A stretch of 64,000 nucleotides of DNA from Dimorphilus gyrociliatus (Eukaryota; Annelida; Polychaeta; Dinophilidae), in assembly GCA_904063045.1 (NCBI GenBank), contig CAJFCJ010000031.1:124001-188000 (forward strand). Direction: 5' to 3'. The notes beneath the pieces are model-generated. The model worked only from the letters and a program-made list of their open reading frames with translations. It searched no databases and was not told the origin of the DNA. Positions 47,343 through 61,269 of the stretch are shown here, piece after piece. Position 1 is the stretch's first letter. The number at the start of each line of letters is the position of its first letter. Position numbers and translations under genes: made by a program.

Positions 47343-50300
47343 ATTCAGTATACTCTGTAGAAAGCACAAAAGATTAAAATTCATCATTTATGCAAAAAAA
47401 TATGGTATATAATCTTCAAAAGAACATTCGTTATGTTTGATATTTTAAACACAACGTTGTCGCCATAGAAGTTTTTGAGCGACAACACGTGCAAAATTGG
47501 CATTTACTCACATATAATCGACTTAACAGTAGTAACAAATCGAGCCGATAATGTTGTCTACATCAGTTATTTAAAAACGCGTCAATGATCACTAAAATAC
47601 AAAACTACATAATCTAAGAAAATAGGCAGAGGCAATAAACAGCTGAATAGTTCAGTAGAAATCGTCCATTTTGAACAGATAGTTTCGTACTTTTTAAAAA
47701 TTCTAGTATTTTGACGAATATGTAATAATAAAAGGTTTAAATTTTTAAAATTATTACTTGTTAAAAATTTTTAAAATGTAAACAAATTTCGAAATATGCG
47801 ATGTATTAAGTATACAATAACTTATCTAACCATGGAAACTGGTAAGGAGTGGGTATGAACTTTAAAACGTAAATAACATATAAATAAAATCAATCAATAG
47901 TTTTAACTTGGAAAGCCTAAGATCGATTAAAATTCGAGAGAGAAATATATGAAATATTATAAATTTTCTCCATTAATTAAATAAAGAGAAAATTTTCCGA
48001 GAATAAAAGCGTTTTAGAATACTTTTCTGTCTTCTTTTTTTCGCTACAGATTTATATATTAACAGGTAAAAAAAGAGATTAATGTCTATGTTAATCATAG
48101 TCCACTGGGGTGATTATTTTATAATGAAAGTTTGACGATATACGATAAATTTATGGTATCTCTAAACGAAGAAAGAGTATACCATATATATATTGTATTA
48201 TAAGCGAAGACTAACCGTCTATTCATTTTTTTATACCAAGGATTAATTTATCACTTTGATATCTATCAATTGAACTATCATTTGAATTGTTCAAATATTA
48301 ACAAAGGTTTACAGGGGGAAAACACAAAAATCCTTTTTAAAAAAACATCGACTTACTTAAGGTAGATTAAAGCTTATGGTATTTAAAATAGATCTATTCA
48401 ACGCCTCCCAGTAACAGTAATAAGGCTTTTCCCACTTTATATATGCCGTTTTAAATTCTTCCTTGATGTTATGTATTTTCTTAATGAAATATTAGTAATA
48501 AATACAAAGTATATTATTCTATATCTTTACCTTTATCAGTAGTCAAGTTCTTGTCTAATATTTGATATTCTTGGTCGTTTCTCGCTATTCCTTTTTACCT
48601 ATTATCCTCTTTTATCTTTTAACGTTTATATTGTAACTGCTGACTATTGCATTTTATTATCGCCTAGACGGCTTTCCACTCTGATTTCGCAGTGTTTTTC
48701 TCCCCTCTTTGTTCTCATAATCAGATATTGAGAAAATTTCTTTTTTGCCGATTGAAGCTTTTATATTTCTTTTTTTTTCGAATTATTTATTTTTTTTATA
48801 ATGTACTCCTAGTTTGCGTCTAGATACTCTCCTCCTCCCCTCTCCCTCCCCCTTATTATATTTCACCCTAAAAGAGGTTTTTTTTTACTCTATACAATAT
48901 CCTTTATAACGGTAAAATGTCTTGTGGGGAAAAAAAAGAAAAAAGAGACACTCTAGGTGTATTAGACAGTTCGAGCTATGTCTTTAGCTTCATTTTTTAA
49001 AACCGTTATTGGCGTTTATCTAGTACGTTTAACAAATTTTAATTGACTTACTGGCGTTTACTACTGGGTGATAGTGTATTATTGTTTTTATTCTATTCAT
49101 TTTGTGAAAGTAAGTGAGAGATTTTTTTCGTTAGTCTTTTCCTACCTGTCCTCTATCTTTATCACTTTTTAATAGATGAAACCTTCCTTTAAACATAAAA
49201 CCTTGAGACTGAACAATTTAAACTCTACTTTTTATCTTTCATTAAGAGTTCCAATACCTGAAGAGAACTTCCTTTCTAGTATAACTCGAGTTCACATTTC
49301 AAACTATCGATTAGCAAGTACGATCAAAGGAAGGGAAAAAGAAAGCCAGAGAGAAAGATGGGAAGATAGGTGGATCAGACAAGAAAAATAAAGGGTAAAT
49401 TATAGAAAGAATAGAAAACCTTTTCTCATATCTCTGACACAATTGAACCAACTCAGCACTTACTTACTCAAGTAGAGAGTGTTTCTCTCATAATCTCTCT
49501 CTTTTTAATCTATAACTTTCCAAAATCATTGAAATACCTTTGTTTTTTTTGCGTTTTTTTTTGTTTTCCTTTCAAATTGTACTATTTCTTTACTTCTTAT
49601 GTATTTTTTTTTCTTATACAGTATAAATAACGTATTGTGTATAGACAACTTCATACTGTATACACTATACATACAATTTTATTCAACTCCGGGTGTGTCA
49701 GGCTTTAGTACACACATACATAGATACATACATATACTGTATATATAAAAAAGAGGGACATCTTTTAAAGTCGATTTCACATACATTCAAAATAACATAA
49801 AAGTGAAATAGTAAATTTTTGCCAATTTCTAAAGAACTAATTGAAAATCAGAGTTATTGCCATCAAGCTTTAAAAAACTCTCTATATATAAAGAGGATAA
49901 TGCAATACATTTATAATAAAAAAAAAGTTATACTTATAATATATCAATAACTTTATCGTTTTTCTGTGCAAGATATTATAACAGTTTTTCTATTGATATA
50001 GTATCGTATATTTCCACTATATATGTACTGAAATATACAAACAGTATGCAAATAACGTAAATTCATCAATATATATATATATACGAAAATGTTACACATT
50101 AATTCAGTAAATAGAACTTGATTTGTTCTTTTCTCTTATTGATTGAAAAACTTATAAATAATAATATATACGTTCATATATTATAAATTCTAAAAGCCTA
50201 AGAATATCAGTTTCTATATAAATAGGAATATATTTTTATTATTAACTTATATCCTGGAGATAAAATATTTTTATTGGTTATGCTTTGTTAAGTTTCTTCC

Positions 50301-51421
50301 TCAATAAATTTTAACAAGTAAATTAACTGTCCACTACTCTAATTCAATTGTTAACACAGGTTAAGCATGACGTATTGTAAGTTTTCAATTGGATAAACTG
50401 AAATTGTATAAGAAATTAATCTTTATACGAATATATTTTTCAGGATTTATACATCTTTTTTACTGTTGTAACACGCGAAAAATTAGCTCTAATTCTAAGA
50501 ATATTTTCCCTTATTGCGCAAGATGAGAGTTGGATTCCACTACGCGCTGTTGTTAGGCAGACCCAAAACAATAATATCCGGTATTCAAGTTAAACATGGC
50601 GATTATCAGCTGCTCATCAGCTTTGTTTTCTTTACATCATTCCACTTAAAAATGAACCTGTTATATCTCCTGCATAGGTAGTCAGTATATTTCATCAAAC
50701 TGTGTCAAAAAGAGAACCGATTCCTTACAAATCATTCCAGAAGAAGCTTTTAAACACTACTTTTGTGTTTTGGGTTGAGCGCGCGTGAGTGAGTACATTT
50801 AACGTTTAAATAATTATCGTCGATCTCTGTCTGTCAGTCAGTTTCACTTTCGGCGTCAGAAGGTTAACGAGTTTTCTTATATAGTGAAACATTATTCAAA
50901 GGTATTTGGTACATTTCCCTTTTCTTTTCGAATTGATATCTCACAAGTGTGTTTACATTCCTTTACGTTTAACAAATAATTTTCTAGATAGTTTATATAT
51001 TTTATCTTTATTCTAAATTTATCGAAAATATATATGACACATTTTAAGGATGAAGATACTCACTGAAAAATGACTCTGAAATTTATTGTATTTACTGTTT
51101 CTATTAACGAATAGAAATAGTATGTATTAATAAAAATGAGGCATTTTTTTAAGTGTTAAAATTGCCTCTTTTTAAGAGATAAAAAAAAAATATCTACCTT
51201 TGACACGTGTTAACTGACTGTAGATTTTAAAGGTTAATAAAGCAACTTATAATGGAAAGTTTTTATTTAAACAAGGTGTTAATTGAAAAGATGGGTTTTT
51301 ATCATCCGTCCTCTATCTCTCTTTCTCTCTCTCTCTCTTTTTATGTACAAATATGTTATTATGTATAGATATATGGTTACAAAATAACTATATATTATTC
51401 CTTCTCCCTACAGAATGAAGA
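47343..51421. other. Divergent intergenic region, PAM2 gene / Slingshot
   Basis: About 4 kb containing both promoters. Near the PAM2 gene, the stretch 47440-47700 has CpG-bearing, less AT-rich sequence. Near Slingshot, 50500-50900 has GCGCGCG at about 50780 and a possible untranslated exon ending at the donor after ATTCAAAG (about 50900). Its partner acceptor is CCCTACAG (51406-51413). Between them the sequence is AT-rich, with T-runs and ATAC(A/T)GTAT motifs at about 49616 and 49734. No coding exon was recognised. Confidence 0.5.
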
Positions 51422-54400
51422 ATGTCTTTAGTGACCGTAACAAGGTCTCCAACGCCGAACAATGTACCCCAATCTCCGTTTACCTTTACAGTTAGTAGAT
51501 TTCTTTTCTTTCCTACTCAATTAATAATTCTAATACTTATTTCTTTTTGTAAATAGAGAACTGCTCACTTCTCTCTTGATGATACAAATAAACATTCCAT
51601 TAGGTAGGTTAAATAACTTTTTCAAGTATTGATAATAACCATACAGTATATATGTATAGTTTCTTAATAATCCTATACTTGGCTAGACGACCTTTATTTG
51701 ACACTAATCAAGTTGACTGATGGGTTTTTTATATATATATATATATATATTCATTAGTTTATAATTAAGGCTTTATTTACTAAACAAACTTTTATTATTA
51801 TTATTATTTTTAAATTTAAAATAACCTATTTAAAACGTTAAATTATTTTTATTTAAATAATTCATTGTAAAGTTATGTTTTGATTATTATTTGTTGTTTT
51901 TTTTTATTTTATTTTATTTCTTTAACTATTTTCCTTAAAGGAACTCATTGAAAAGCGATAAAGTAATTTTAAATCTACCGTAAGTTTTAGGTGTAGTGTT
52001 TGTTGATGTAAACGACACTATAAATAATTTATAAATATATTATGTAATCATAGTTTTTTTTTGTTTCTTTTGATAAAAAGAAACAAAAAAGATTATTTGA
52101 AAAAAAAATTTTGTAATTTTGTTTTTTTTTTTTAAAAAAAATAACAAAAATAAAAACAAATTTTATAATCTTATCGGAAATTTTTGTAACTTGTAAGTTT
52201 CTTGTTGTGGCATTAATCATAATTTGTTTATTTTATACGGAATGTATGTACTTTGTTTTTACATATTAAACATGTTTATTTTGATTCGTTTTCTTTCTCT
52301 CATTTAGCCACAATTATGTCGCTTTGAAGGGAGCAGCTCTTATATTACCTTTATCGGAATGCGTTCATCGTAGAATTGATAGCAGCGGTAATTGTTATTT
52401 TTTTTTTCTATATCATTAATAATGATTTATTCCTTTTTTTTTATTTTGTTTTATTTAGAGAGCATTATCCATCATCATTTGCAAATGATTTGCGATCTAC
52501 TATGCTTAGACCATTGTTTAAAAATTGCTGTTCATTTAGAAAGCGCAAATGATAATCATATAAGATATATGGCTCTTGTTTCTCCTGAAGGAGAAGTACA
52601 GTTTGGTCCAGCGGCTGTTATTCTTGGTATTGATATTATCCCGTTTAAGGATGGGAGAGAAACCTGTGCTACTATCGGCCTTATACTTCCTTTATTTTGT
52701 GATATGGATGTGAGACTTTGTGAGGATGGGTTTGTATTTATTTACAGTATATATATATATATATATATATATTTAGTATATCATTGAAATGTTATATTTT
52801 ATGTTTAATAGTTATTTCGTTGTGGCATCGAACAATGAGCAGAATTTTTTTAAGCCGGTATCTGTTCAAGTGCTTTGGTCAGCTCTACAGAGCCTCTACG
52901 TATGTCAGGAAATGGCGAATAATCCGAAACACCTAAATAAATTGAATAGGTCGACTCGTCGAAGTAACGATTGGACCGCCGATTATAAAGTAAATTCTGT
53001 ATACGCCAATATTTCTGAATGGAATAAGAGTTGTGAGGATATTGAAATTAAATTTACATCGCCAATATACGATCTCCATAAATCGCCAACGGAACTCGAG
53101 ATGCAGCGAAAGATTGAAGGGGCTCTTAGAGAAATTATGGCGATTGTCGATTTAGAAGAGGTTACAACCGTTATGATTCGTGAGAAATTAGAAAAGAAAT
53201 TATCAATGAATTTACATTCTAGAAAGTCTTGGATTGATGAAAAAATTTTAGTTGTTTTAGAGCAGTTTAACTCTCCATCAACTATCCGTGATTATTTACT
53301 ATTAGGTTCGGAAGGTAACGCTTCAGATCTTAAAGAGTTGAAAAGGCAAAATGTTACACATATCCTTAATATAACGCGGGAGGTGGACAATTTTTATCCA
53401 AACCGTGAATTTGTATATATGAATATTCGTGTCGACGACGACGAAAATGCTTGGCTGCTCAACGAGTGGGATTCCACCAATGCTTTTATAAGTCAGGCTA
53501 AGGAACTTAATTCTAAAGTATTGGTACATTGTAAAATGGGAGTTTCCAGATCTGCAGCGACAGTTATTGCTCATCTTATGAAGTGCGAAGGTATGCGCCT
53601 AGATCAAGCCTTGAAAGACGTTAAAACTCGTCGACCAGTTATTAGACCAAATAGAAATTTTATGCGACAATTGAGTGAGTACGAGAATATATTGGAAGCA
53701 AGTGGTCAAAGAAGACGATTTAAAGTCGAAACTACATTCCAACTCTCCCCAATAGCCAATCGTTGTACTTTTAGTGATTGTAATACCAGATCTACACCTG
53801 ATTTAAGTATAAAGTGCAATGATAAATGTCCAAGGAGAGGAAGTTGCACTCCTCCAACTACTCCAAATTCTAAAAGAAAAATTGTTACCGACTCCGTTTA
53901 TTTTCCATTGAATAATTCTGATCAAAGGGACAATTTTGTCCGTTATAATTCGCGTGATAGAAATACACAATCTGGCGTTCATAGATCTCAAAGTATGAGA
54001 GAGAGAGGTGCCTATAGTAAAGTTGAACTTGAACGTTGGAGTGGTCAAGAGTATGAGGATTACGAACACTTGACTCCAGGTGTTATACAACGTCGTCTCA
54101 GAGCTCTAACGGAACCCGAAAGAAGATCTATCGAATCAGACACTCCTCCTGATAACAATGTAGTACGTCAAGGTTTCGTTCAACAACAAGCGCAAACGAT
54201 CGAACGCAGTACTCCACCCGAAACGCCAAAGCCAGTAAGAGCATCGGAACACAGAAGAGAGCAGCAAGAGATCGAATCCGACGAAGAGCAAGATCAAGAC
54301 CAAAAACATACTACGAACGGTATGAGCCAGAAAAATAATGTTGTTCCTAATCACAACGACGGTGAATGGCGAAAGAAAGTAGGTCAGGATAGAAACAGAG

Positions 54401-54768
54401 TCGAGGTTCGAGTTCAGATCAACCCTCATACTTTTATAGAGGCTAAACCTGCGTCTGAAGCTCACTGTAAAGTTTACGTACGAGGTCAGGCTCAGTCTTT
54501 GAAACAAAATCGCAATAGGACCAGAGCTCAGGCACGAGAGAAAATTCGTAACAGAGGTCGACAACAGGCTTCAGACAATTATTCGTCAGCCGAATCCTCG
54601 ATAGAGGAGTATGCCGATGCCGGCCCAAAACGATTTAATAGCTATAAGGACTGCGAGGACGACTCTGATATGGATTATACAAGTCCATTCCAATGGATGA
54701 AAGCGGAACAATTGGCCAGAATGAGGCGTGCTATTGCCAAAAATACTAGGAAAAAGACGGAATCGTAA
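51422..54768 (+). CDS. SSH: Slingshot protein phosphatase (cofilin phosphatase)
   Basis: Six coding exons, 51422-51490, 51557-51603, 51941-51979, 52308-52387, 52459-52729 and 52812-54768, give 820 residues. The N terminus MSLVTVTRSPTP matches the Slingshot start. The A and B regions follow (VALKGAALILP, NFFKPVSVQVLWSALQSL). A DEK_C-like domain lies at about 265-325 (REIMAIVDLEEVTTVMIREK), then a dual-specificity phosphatase domain at about 326-470. The active site is HCKMGVSRS with Cys409 and Arg415 intact, and the acid region is VDDDENAW. Slingshot removes the inhibitory phosphate from ADF/cofilin and so promotes actin turnover. The tail after about 480 is Ser/Arg/Gln-rich and shorter than in human SSH1 or fly Ssh (each over 1000). 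It ends with FQWMKAEQLARMRR. AATAAA is at 55039-55044. Confidence 0.95.
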
Positions 54769-55363
54769 ATCTGATTGAGAGAAAAACAATAATAATGATA
54801 ATGATGAAGACGACGAACGACGATAAAAAGAGATTTATTGAACGTTTTTTTTGTCTTTTTTTTATCGATTCGTATTCTCTGTGTTTGTTGAAAAGAAGAG
54901 GAAAAGACTAACTTTTTTCTACGTAAGCAGCTTAATCTATGTTTTAAAGAAAAGGAACATACATTACATTTTTGTTATAGGTATATTGCTGCTGTTTATT
55001 TAAGTTTACATGATTAACAATTAAAATTCATTTGAGAGAATAAAGCAAGCTGATAACTAACAAATCTTGTTTATAATCTATATTTTCCTTTTAAGTGGAA
55101 GTTGTTTATTTTCATACAAAAATGGTTTATTAGTAAAAGTTGTATAAGATAATATGGAAATAAATGAATATATGTAAATATATATTTGATTATATACTTT
55201 TCTTTTCTTTTTTTTGTGTGCATATGACAAAATATTGTAAAGTAAGCAGCAAAAATCCGCCATTCCCCGCCTTTCTCTCCCCCCTCCCCCCTTGTAGCTG
55301 GTTGAGTAACGTTTAAACGAAAGATTCGTAGTAGTATCTCACAGTTTTCTGTGATTGGTTGGA
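54769..55363. other. Slingshot 3' UTR and ORP promoter
   Basis: The polyadenylation signal is at 55039-55044. A C-rich block at about 55263-55292 sits just before the ORP start and probably belongs to its promoter. No gene was seen. Confidence 0.6.
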
Positions 55364-58300
55364 ATGGCGTCCTCTACGGATGGTAATAGTCAGTTTTCTC
55401 CTGACATGTCCGAATTATCTGAGGAAGAAAGGCTGAAAGTCTTAGATGTACTCAAACGAGCCCAAGTTTGTCTTAATTCTAAATCCTTTATCAGCTATTT
55501 GCGTAATTTAAACAAAATCATTCCAATTTTCAACCGAAACTTTAATTCCAACTCAACTTTTTTAGGTCTTTCTTCATCAGGAAGAAAAGCATTCACTAAG
55601 GTATTAAAACTAAATTTTTGTGACATATTTTCAATTTAAAATCAAATATATCGATATAGACAACCACTTCAAGGACAGTTGTCTAAATATACAAATATGA
55701 TGAAAGGTTGGCAATATCGATATTTCGTTTTGGAACCTACTCCTGGGCGTTTATCTTACTTCGAGGTATAGTTTAAGATAACTAACGAAACCATTTACTT
55801 AATTGCAATATTAATGTTAACATTTAGAAAGAAGAGCATAAAACTACTCAAAGACCACGCGGATCAATTAACTTAACAGTAATTTAAATAGAATTGCAAG
55901 AATTTATATGAGAACTAATTTCCTTTGTAAAATACATTTAGAACGCCGTTGTATATCCATCGGAGGAAGATTATCAAACTTTTCATGTGAATGCATCTAA
56001 TGGAGTATCGTTTCAACTGAAAGGTTGGCGATGATAGATTATTAATCACAGATCTCGAATATAAATATTCAATTTTTCAGCCATTGATACAAAAGAACGA
56101 CAATGCTGGATCGATAGACTTCGAGCTACTGTTGAATATCATAATGAGATCTATCGAAAGAATAACGTAAGTAATAAAAAGAAACATTTTTTATTTAATC
56201 TAGTAAAAAATAATTAAAAAAAAAAGCTAACCACCGAGAATGCATTGTGGAATGAAGCGGCAAAAGCCGAACAAAAGTCCAATTCTACGCCTTGTCTACT
56301 TAGTCTATCAGACGAAATAAAAAATTCCTCCGATTCCGAGTCGACAAACACGTTAACGAGGTGAGGGGAAAAAATTATATATATAAAGTATATATATATA
56401 GATATATTAATAGTAAGTTATATAAAGAAGAATAAAAGCACTCTTATGCATTTATATTGCATGGTATTTGTAAAAGATATTCCTAGCTTTCTTTCGTGTA
56501 TCTGTGTTTATTGATAATTTGTAATTTTAGACACAAAAACAAAACAAACAAAATTATTAATATATTGTATGAGAAAACGTTAAAATTTTCCATACTTTTT
56601 GTTTGTCAATAATTTTTTCTTTTATTTTGTTTTTTTTTTAGTTAAATGTTGTTCCGTTTTTTTTTTCAATCACTAAATAATTAAAGGAAAAAGACACTTC
56701 GAAGCGAAATCGAAACAGAAGATTCTGATACTATAGCAACACCCCCAGTGTAAGTTTATCACCTCGTATAATTTAGATTAATAGAATAATTGCTAAAACT
56801 TTAAATAGATTTACATATTCTTTTCTCTCCTTCTTCTTCTTCTTCTTCTTCTCCTTTCTCGTTAATTAATTTTTTGAATTTTTGTTTACTATTTCCAAAT
56901 TATTTCTATTATAGTTTTACCAATTAAAATTTGCATAAGCTTATTCATTTTTTTCTTTTGTTTTCTTTCAATATAGAGAACCGGCAAATATTAATGATTG
57001 TACGACTTCTATTTCAACTTTAAACATGGTGGAAAGTTTTAAATCGGCTAAGGATATGCTCAATAATGTTAATCTGTTGAATAAGGCCTTAATTAAGGCG
57101 ACTGACGTAAATAGAATTTATAATTTCTATTATTTTATCAATTTTTTTTTACGCTTTTACGTGTTTGTTGCAGTTTTCACCTTCAATCTATGGATTATCT
57201 ATGTTTGATAAGGTAATAATACTCAAATATATCTATTACTTATCTTTATTACTAATATTCACAATATCCTATTGTTGACTGCAGGATCTACTTAATTTGA
57301 AAGCTATAAGTTCAGCTAACGTTAAATGTTTAGAGGACTGTTTTATGTCCCTTGTTGATTATAAGGTATATATATTTATATATATACTAATATATTTACT
57401 TAAGCATAGTTTTCTTTGTTTTATGTTTTACTATATATAATACAGGATGAATTGCTAAGAAATGCGGGGCAGCCTTCAAGACAAACGAAATGGTACTATC
57501 CACTTAATTCCAATCAGGAGTAAGTTGAAAAGATAATAATAATAACAATAATAATAATTTTAAAAAATTAAAAATAGGGGAGATGATCAAAGTACAGATA
57601 GTTTACTATTAATGGAACCAGCCGATTTTCGTACGTTTCTCCCTCATCTCTCTCTCAACATATAAATATTTTATATCATCTAATATATTTTATATAGAGG
57701 AAATTGAAGACGATAGCGAAGAGGATGAGAATATTGAAAGGGGATCGGAGAGCTCTTGTCCCGTTCCTGTTGATATTCTATCTAAGCTAAAGCTTGGTGC
57801 AGATCTTACTAAAGTAACCCTACCAGCTTATATACTTGACAAAAAATCCCTTCTAGAGATGTTTGCCGATTGTAATTCTAATCCTCAACTGTTTTTAGGG
57901 TAATATTTTTACGTTATTGTAACATATACTAAGAAATATATATATAAATACATTATCTATTTTAACTAGACGTTTATTTATATAACCATAATTGTAATTT
58001 ATAGTATCGCTGATGAGAAAACAGCTAGAGATCGTATGGAAGCTGTAGTTAAATGGTATTTAACAACTTTCAAGGGTGCTATTAAAAATGGAAAAATAAA
58101 CAAACCTTATAATCCGATTATTGGTGAAAATTTTCATTGTCAATGGTCGGTTGACAATACAACTTTATCGTTTACCGCCGAACAAGTGTCTCATCACCCA
58201 CCAATTAGCGCCTTTTTTATGGAAAGTAAACAAAAGCGTATTTCGTTGAATTCATCTGTTTGGACAAAAATATCGTTTCACGGAATGAGTGTAGGAATAT

Positions 58301-59099
58301 CATTAGTTGGAAATAGTAAGATGATAATTCTTTTTATAAAATCTATATCTTAGATGGGAATACACAGAATTTTGCTTTTGTTTATTCTTTTACAGTTAAG
58401 ATAAGATTGGATGAATTTGATGAAGAATATTTGTTGACATATCCTAGCATTTATGTTAAATCGCTACTTACAAATCCACTGATTGAACTGGGTGACAAAG
58501 TATCAATTAAATGTCCTAAATCAGGATATAATGCGACACTGGAATTTTCCACTCGAAATCAGGCAGAGGAAAGAGTCCATTTTGTTAATGGAGAAATACG
58601 TGAGCCGGAAAATTCGAATGTTATTATGAAAATCAATGGAGAATGGAAAAATAGTATAAAATTTGTAAAATTAGACGGTGACAATAAAGAATATATATTG
58701 GATCTCAAAGAAATTTCCACCTTTAAAAAGCGTGTTCGACCAATAGAGAGCCAAAATGACAAAGAATCGAGAAAAGTGTGGAGAGATATCACTCAGAGTT
58801 TAAGAAAGAATGATTTTGTTCAGGCGAATAAGCTAAAGACAAAGGTTAGCTTAGAGAATAATTTAAACGATACCATCTTGTTCCATTTATAACTGAGATT
58901 GATATTTTTTTTTACTTATTTTAGTTGGAAAATTCACAGAGAGCCAAAGATACTTCAAAATCATTTACGCCTAAAGTGAGTTTTAATTCTCTCTCTCTCT
59001 CTCTGTCAGTTGATCAATTGTTAATCTCTTTTGTATTATTCTTTCTAACAGTACTTTCAACATATTAAGGAAAAAGAATGGTTTTTCAAAAATTCTTGA
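55364..59099 (+). CDS. OSBPL11: Oxysterol-binding protein-related protein, OSBPL10/11 type
   Basis: Eighteen coding exons: 55364-55465, 55566-55600, 55660-55765, 55828-55878, 55942-56023, 56081-56166, 56227-56360, 56687-56749, 56977-57106, 57174-57212, 57285-57365, 57446-57519, 57578-57630, 57698-57899, 58005-58315, 58396-58844, 58925-58975 and 59052-59099. They give 698 residues. Exons 1-2 encode [20 protein letters not shown] and [12 protein letters not shown], like a RIM/Slp Rab-binding helix. A PH domain follows at about 46-154 ([19 protein letters not shown]). The sterol/lipid domain opens with [19 protein letters not shown], has [13 protein letters not shown], and carries the signature EQVSHHPP at 472-479. 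The end has [10 protein letters not shown] and [12 protein letters not shown], as in ORP10/11. No FFAT motif was noticed. The family moves phosphatidylserine, PI4P or sterol between membranes. The choice between OSBPL10 and OSBPL11 is not resolved. AATAAA is at 59439-59444. Confidence 0.93.
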
Positions 59100-61269
59100 G
59101 ATGCTACAATATATTAATAAACACATATATACAGACAAACGCAATACAAACACACACATACACACATACTCACACATGCAAGCACTCTCCATATACACCA
59201 GAAGAAGATATTGAAATGCTATTTTCTGCTCAACTGAATTGATCTGCAGACATTCAAATGGTTATGTTCATCTTTTTTTTTTTAAATTGGAGGATTAATA
59301 GAACTTAGGATTATCAAGATAGTTTATACAATTTACTTATGTTTACGTGTTTAATATAATATAATATACAATATATTGACAAACTTTTTTTTATGCATTT
59401 GTTTACTTATAAAAAATTTTGTACGTTATCAAGTTCATAATAAAATAGGCCATATTAATATTATAATATCTATAATAAATACTAAATTTTTAAAGAGAAG
59501 AATGGTTTTATTGTGTTATCTAATATGAAACCTATTGGTATAGATGACGCGGATTTCCCTTTCTCTTTTTTGCTCTCTTGATACTATACACTATCTCTTT
59601 TCGTCTGGAGAATTGTCTTAATCTGTTTCTTATCAGTTAAGGATATTTAAACGCGATAATTTATTGATATATCTAACACTTTTTTATGACCAATCTACCC
59701 AACCAATTGGATTATTATTACATCTATAAAGAATATGCGTCATTCGTAGGTACAGCTTTTAAATTTTGAGCGCTGAAACATTATTATATTCGTAATATTT
59801 ATAAAAACAATAATAAATAAACATTTCCAATCTTTAGGATATTTTTCACGTGTATAGGTATAGAAATGTCAAAAATTTAACGATAGATTATCATTAGATA
59901 CGAAAATGCGCTTCGACACTTTTTATACAATAGCAGACAAGTTTTTTTCATAGATTCTGGAGTAGGTGTTGTTTTCGATTAAATATTCCAGGCATTAACT
60001 TACATTTCAAAATTATTCATCAATTGTCGGTAAGTTATATTTTTAATTTATAAAATGAAATGTTGATTAATTTCCACGAATGGATTAATTTTACATACGA
60101 TGCATAAGAAAATTTACCTATATTCTTCTACCTCTTAGTTAGGCTATATTTTGTTGTTGTTTTTTTCAATTTATTTCCTCAAATTACTTGAGAAATTTGC
60201 AGAATTTAACTAGTATAAAACTTAAAATACTAAAAAAACTACATTTTATTTATGATAACCAACAAGTGAATAATATTGGAGGTCTAATGAAGGTGTTTAC
60301 ATACCATAATTACATCAATGATCTAAAATATTATTAACAATCAGCATTCTTTCATCAAGTAGATTTACGGTTAGACCAATAATAAATTAACTACGAGCGA
60401 TTATAATCGTAGAATGATTGACAGTGATTATTTACCTTACAACTATGGCCGAGTATTCTTTGTTTTGAGTTGAAAATATCAAAGTCCTTATCGTATTACT
60501 GGATAAAGAATGGTGTTATTGTTACATTTTCCTTAATTTGATTCCATTACGTTCTAACATTTACATAACTTGAGCATAAAACGATAAAAATATATAAAAT
60601 GCAATTCACCTGATTAAACAATTATAGCAATTAAAAAAAAACGCAATATCCATAAAGGATTGTTGTATTTTTGTTAAAATTTCGTAACTTATTTAATTCA
60701 TAAATTCAATTTTTTCAGGTACTTTATTTATTTATGAGAGGGGAATAAAAATCAATAGGAATCTATGTTTTCGTGTAAAAATAGTTGTATGACGGTTTAT
60801 ATTTGAATATCATTGTGCAGCGAAAAAAAAAAATAATATAGATTAACACCTTATACTCTCCTCTTTCTCTCTTCTAATAATCAGACAACTCTCCGGTGCC
60901 TTTTTTAGAATTTATTTAACGAGCTTTTTAGATTGGAATCCTAAGGCGATTAGTCATAGGAAAGAACTTTCATCATTGTCCTTTTTAGTACCATATAGGG
61001 CTAAGTTGGTAATCGCTACCACTTCAGCTTAGAGCCTCTCTCCCCGTAAATGCAACAAATATATTGAACAATATAGTAAGAGTATATCCTTGAACTTATA
61101 AAATACTTCCTTTACGACAATTTCTGTTCATAATAAATAAATATATGTCTATATATAAATTGCATTTATTATATACTATATTATGTTATAAGAAATATAT
61201 TGATTTTCAGTTAAAAAGCAGCTACTAGCGAATCTATGAACATAGTGAAATCCGAAAATCGAATAAATC
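59100..61269. other. Intergenic between the ORP and the acidic protein gene
   Basis: The ORP 3' UTR reaches about 59460. The remainder is AT-rich without tandem repeats of note. The stretch 60880-61060 is less AT-rich (CTCTCCGGTGCC, GCTTAGAGCCTCTCTCCCCG) and is probably the promoter or 5' UTR of the next gene. No coding exon was found. Confidence 0.5.
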
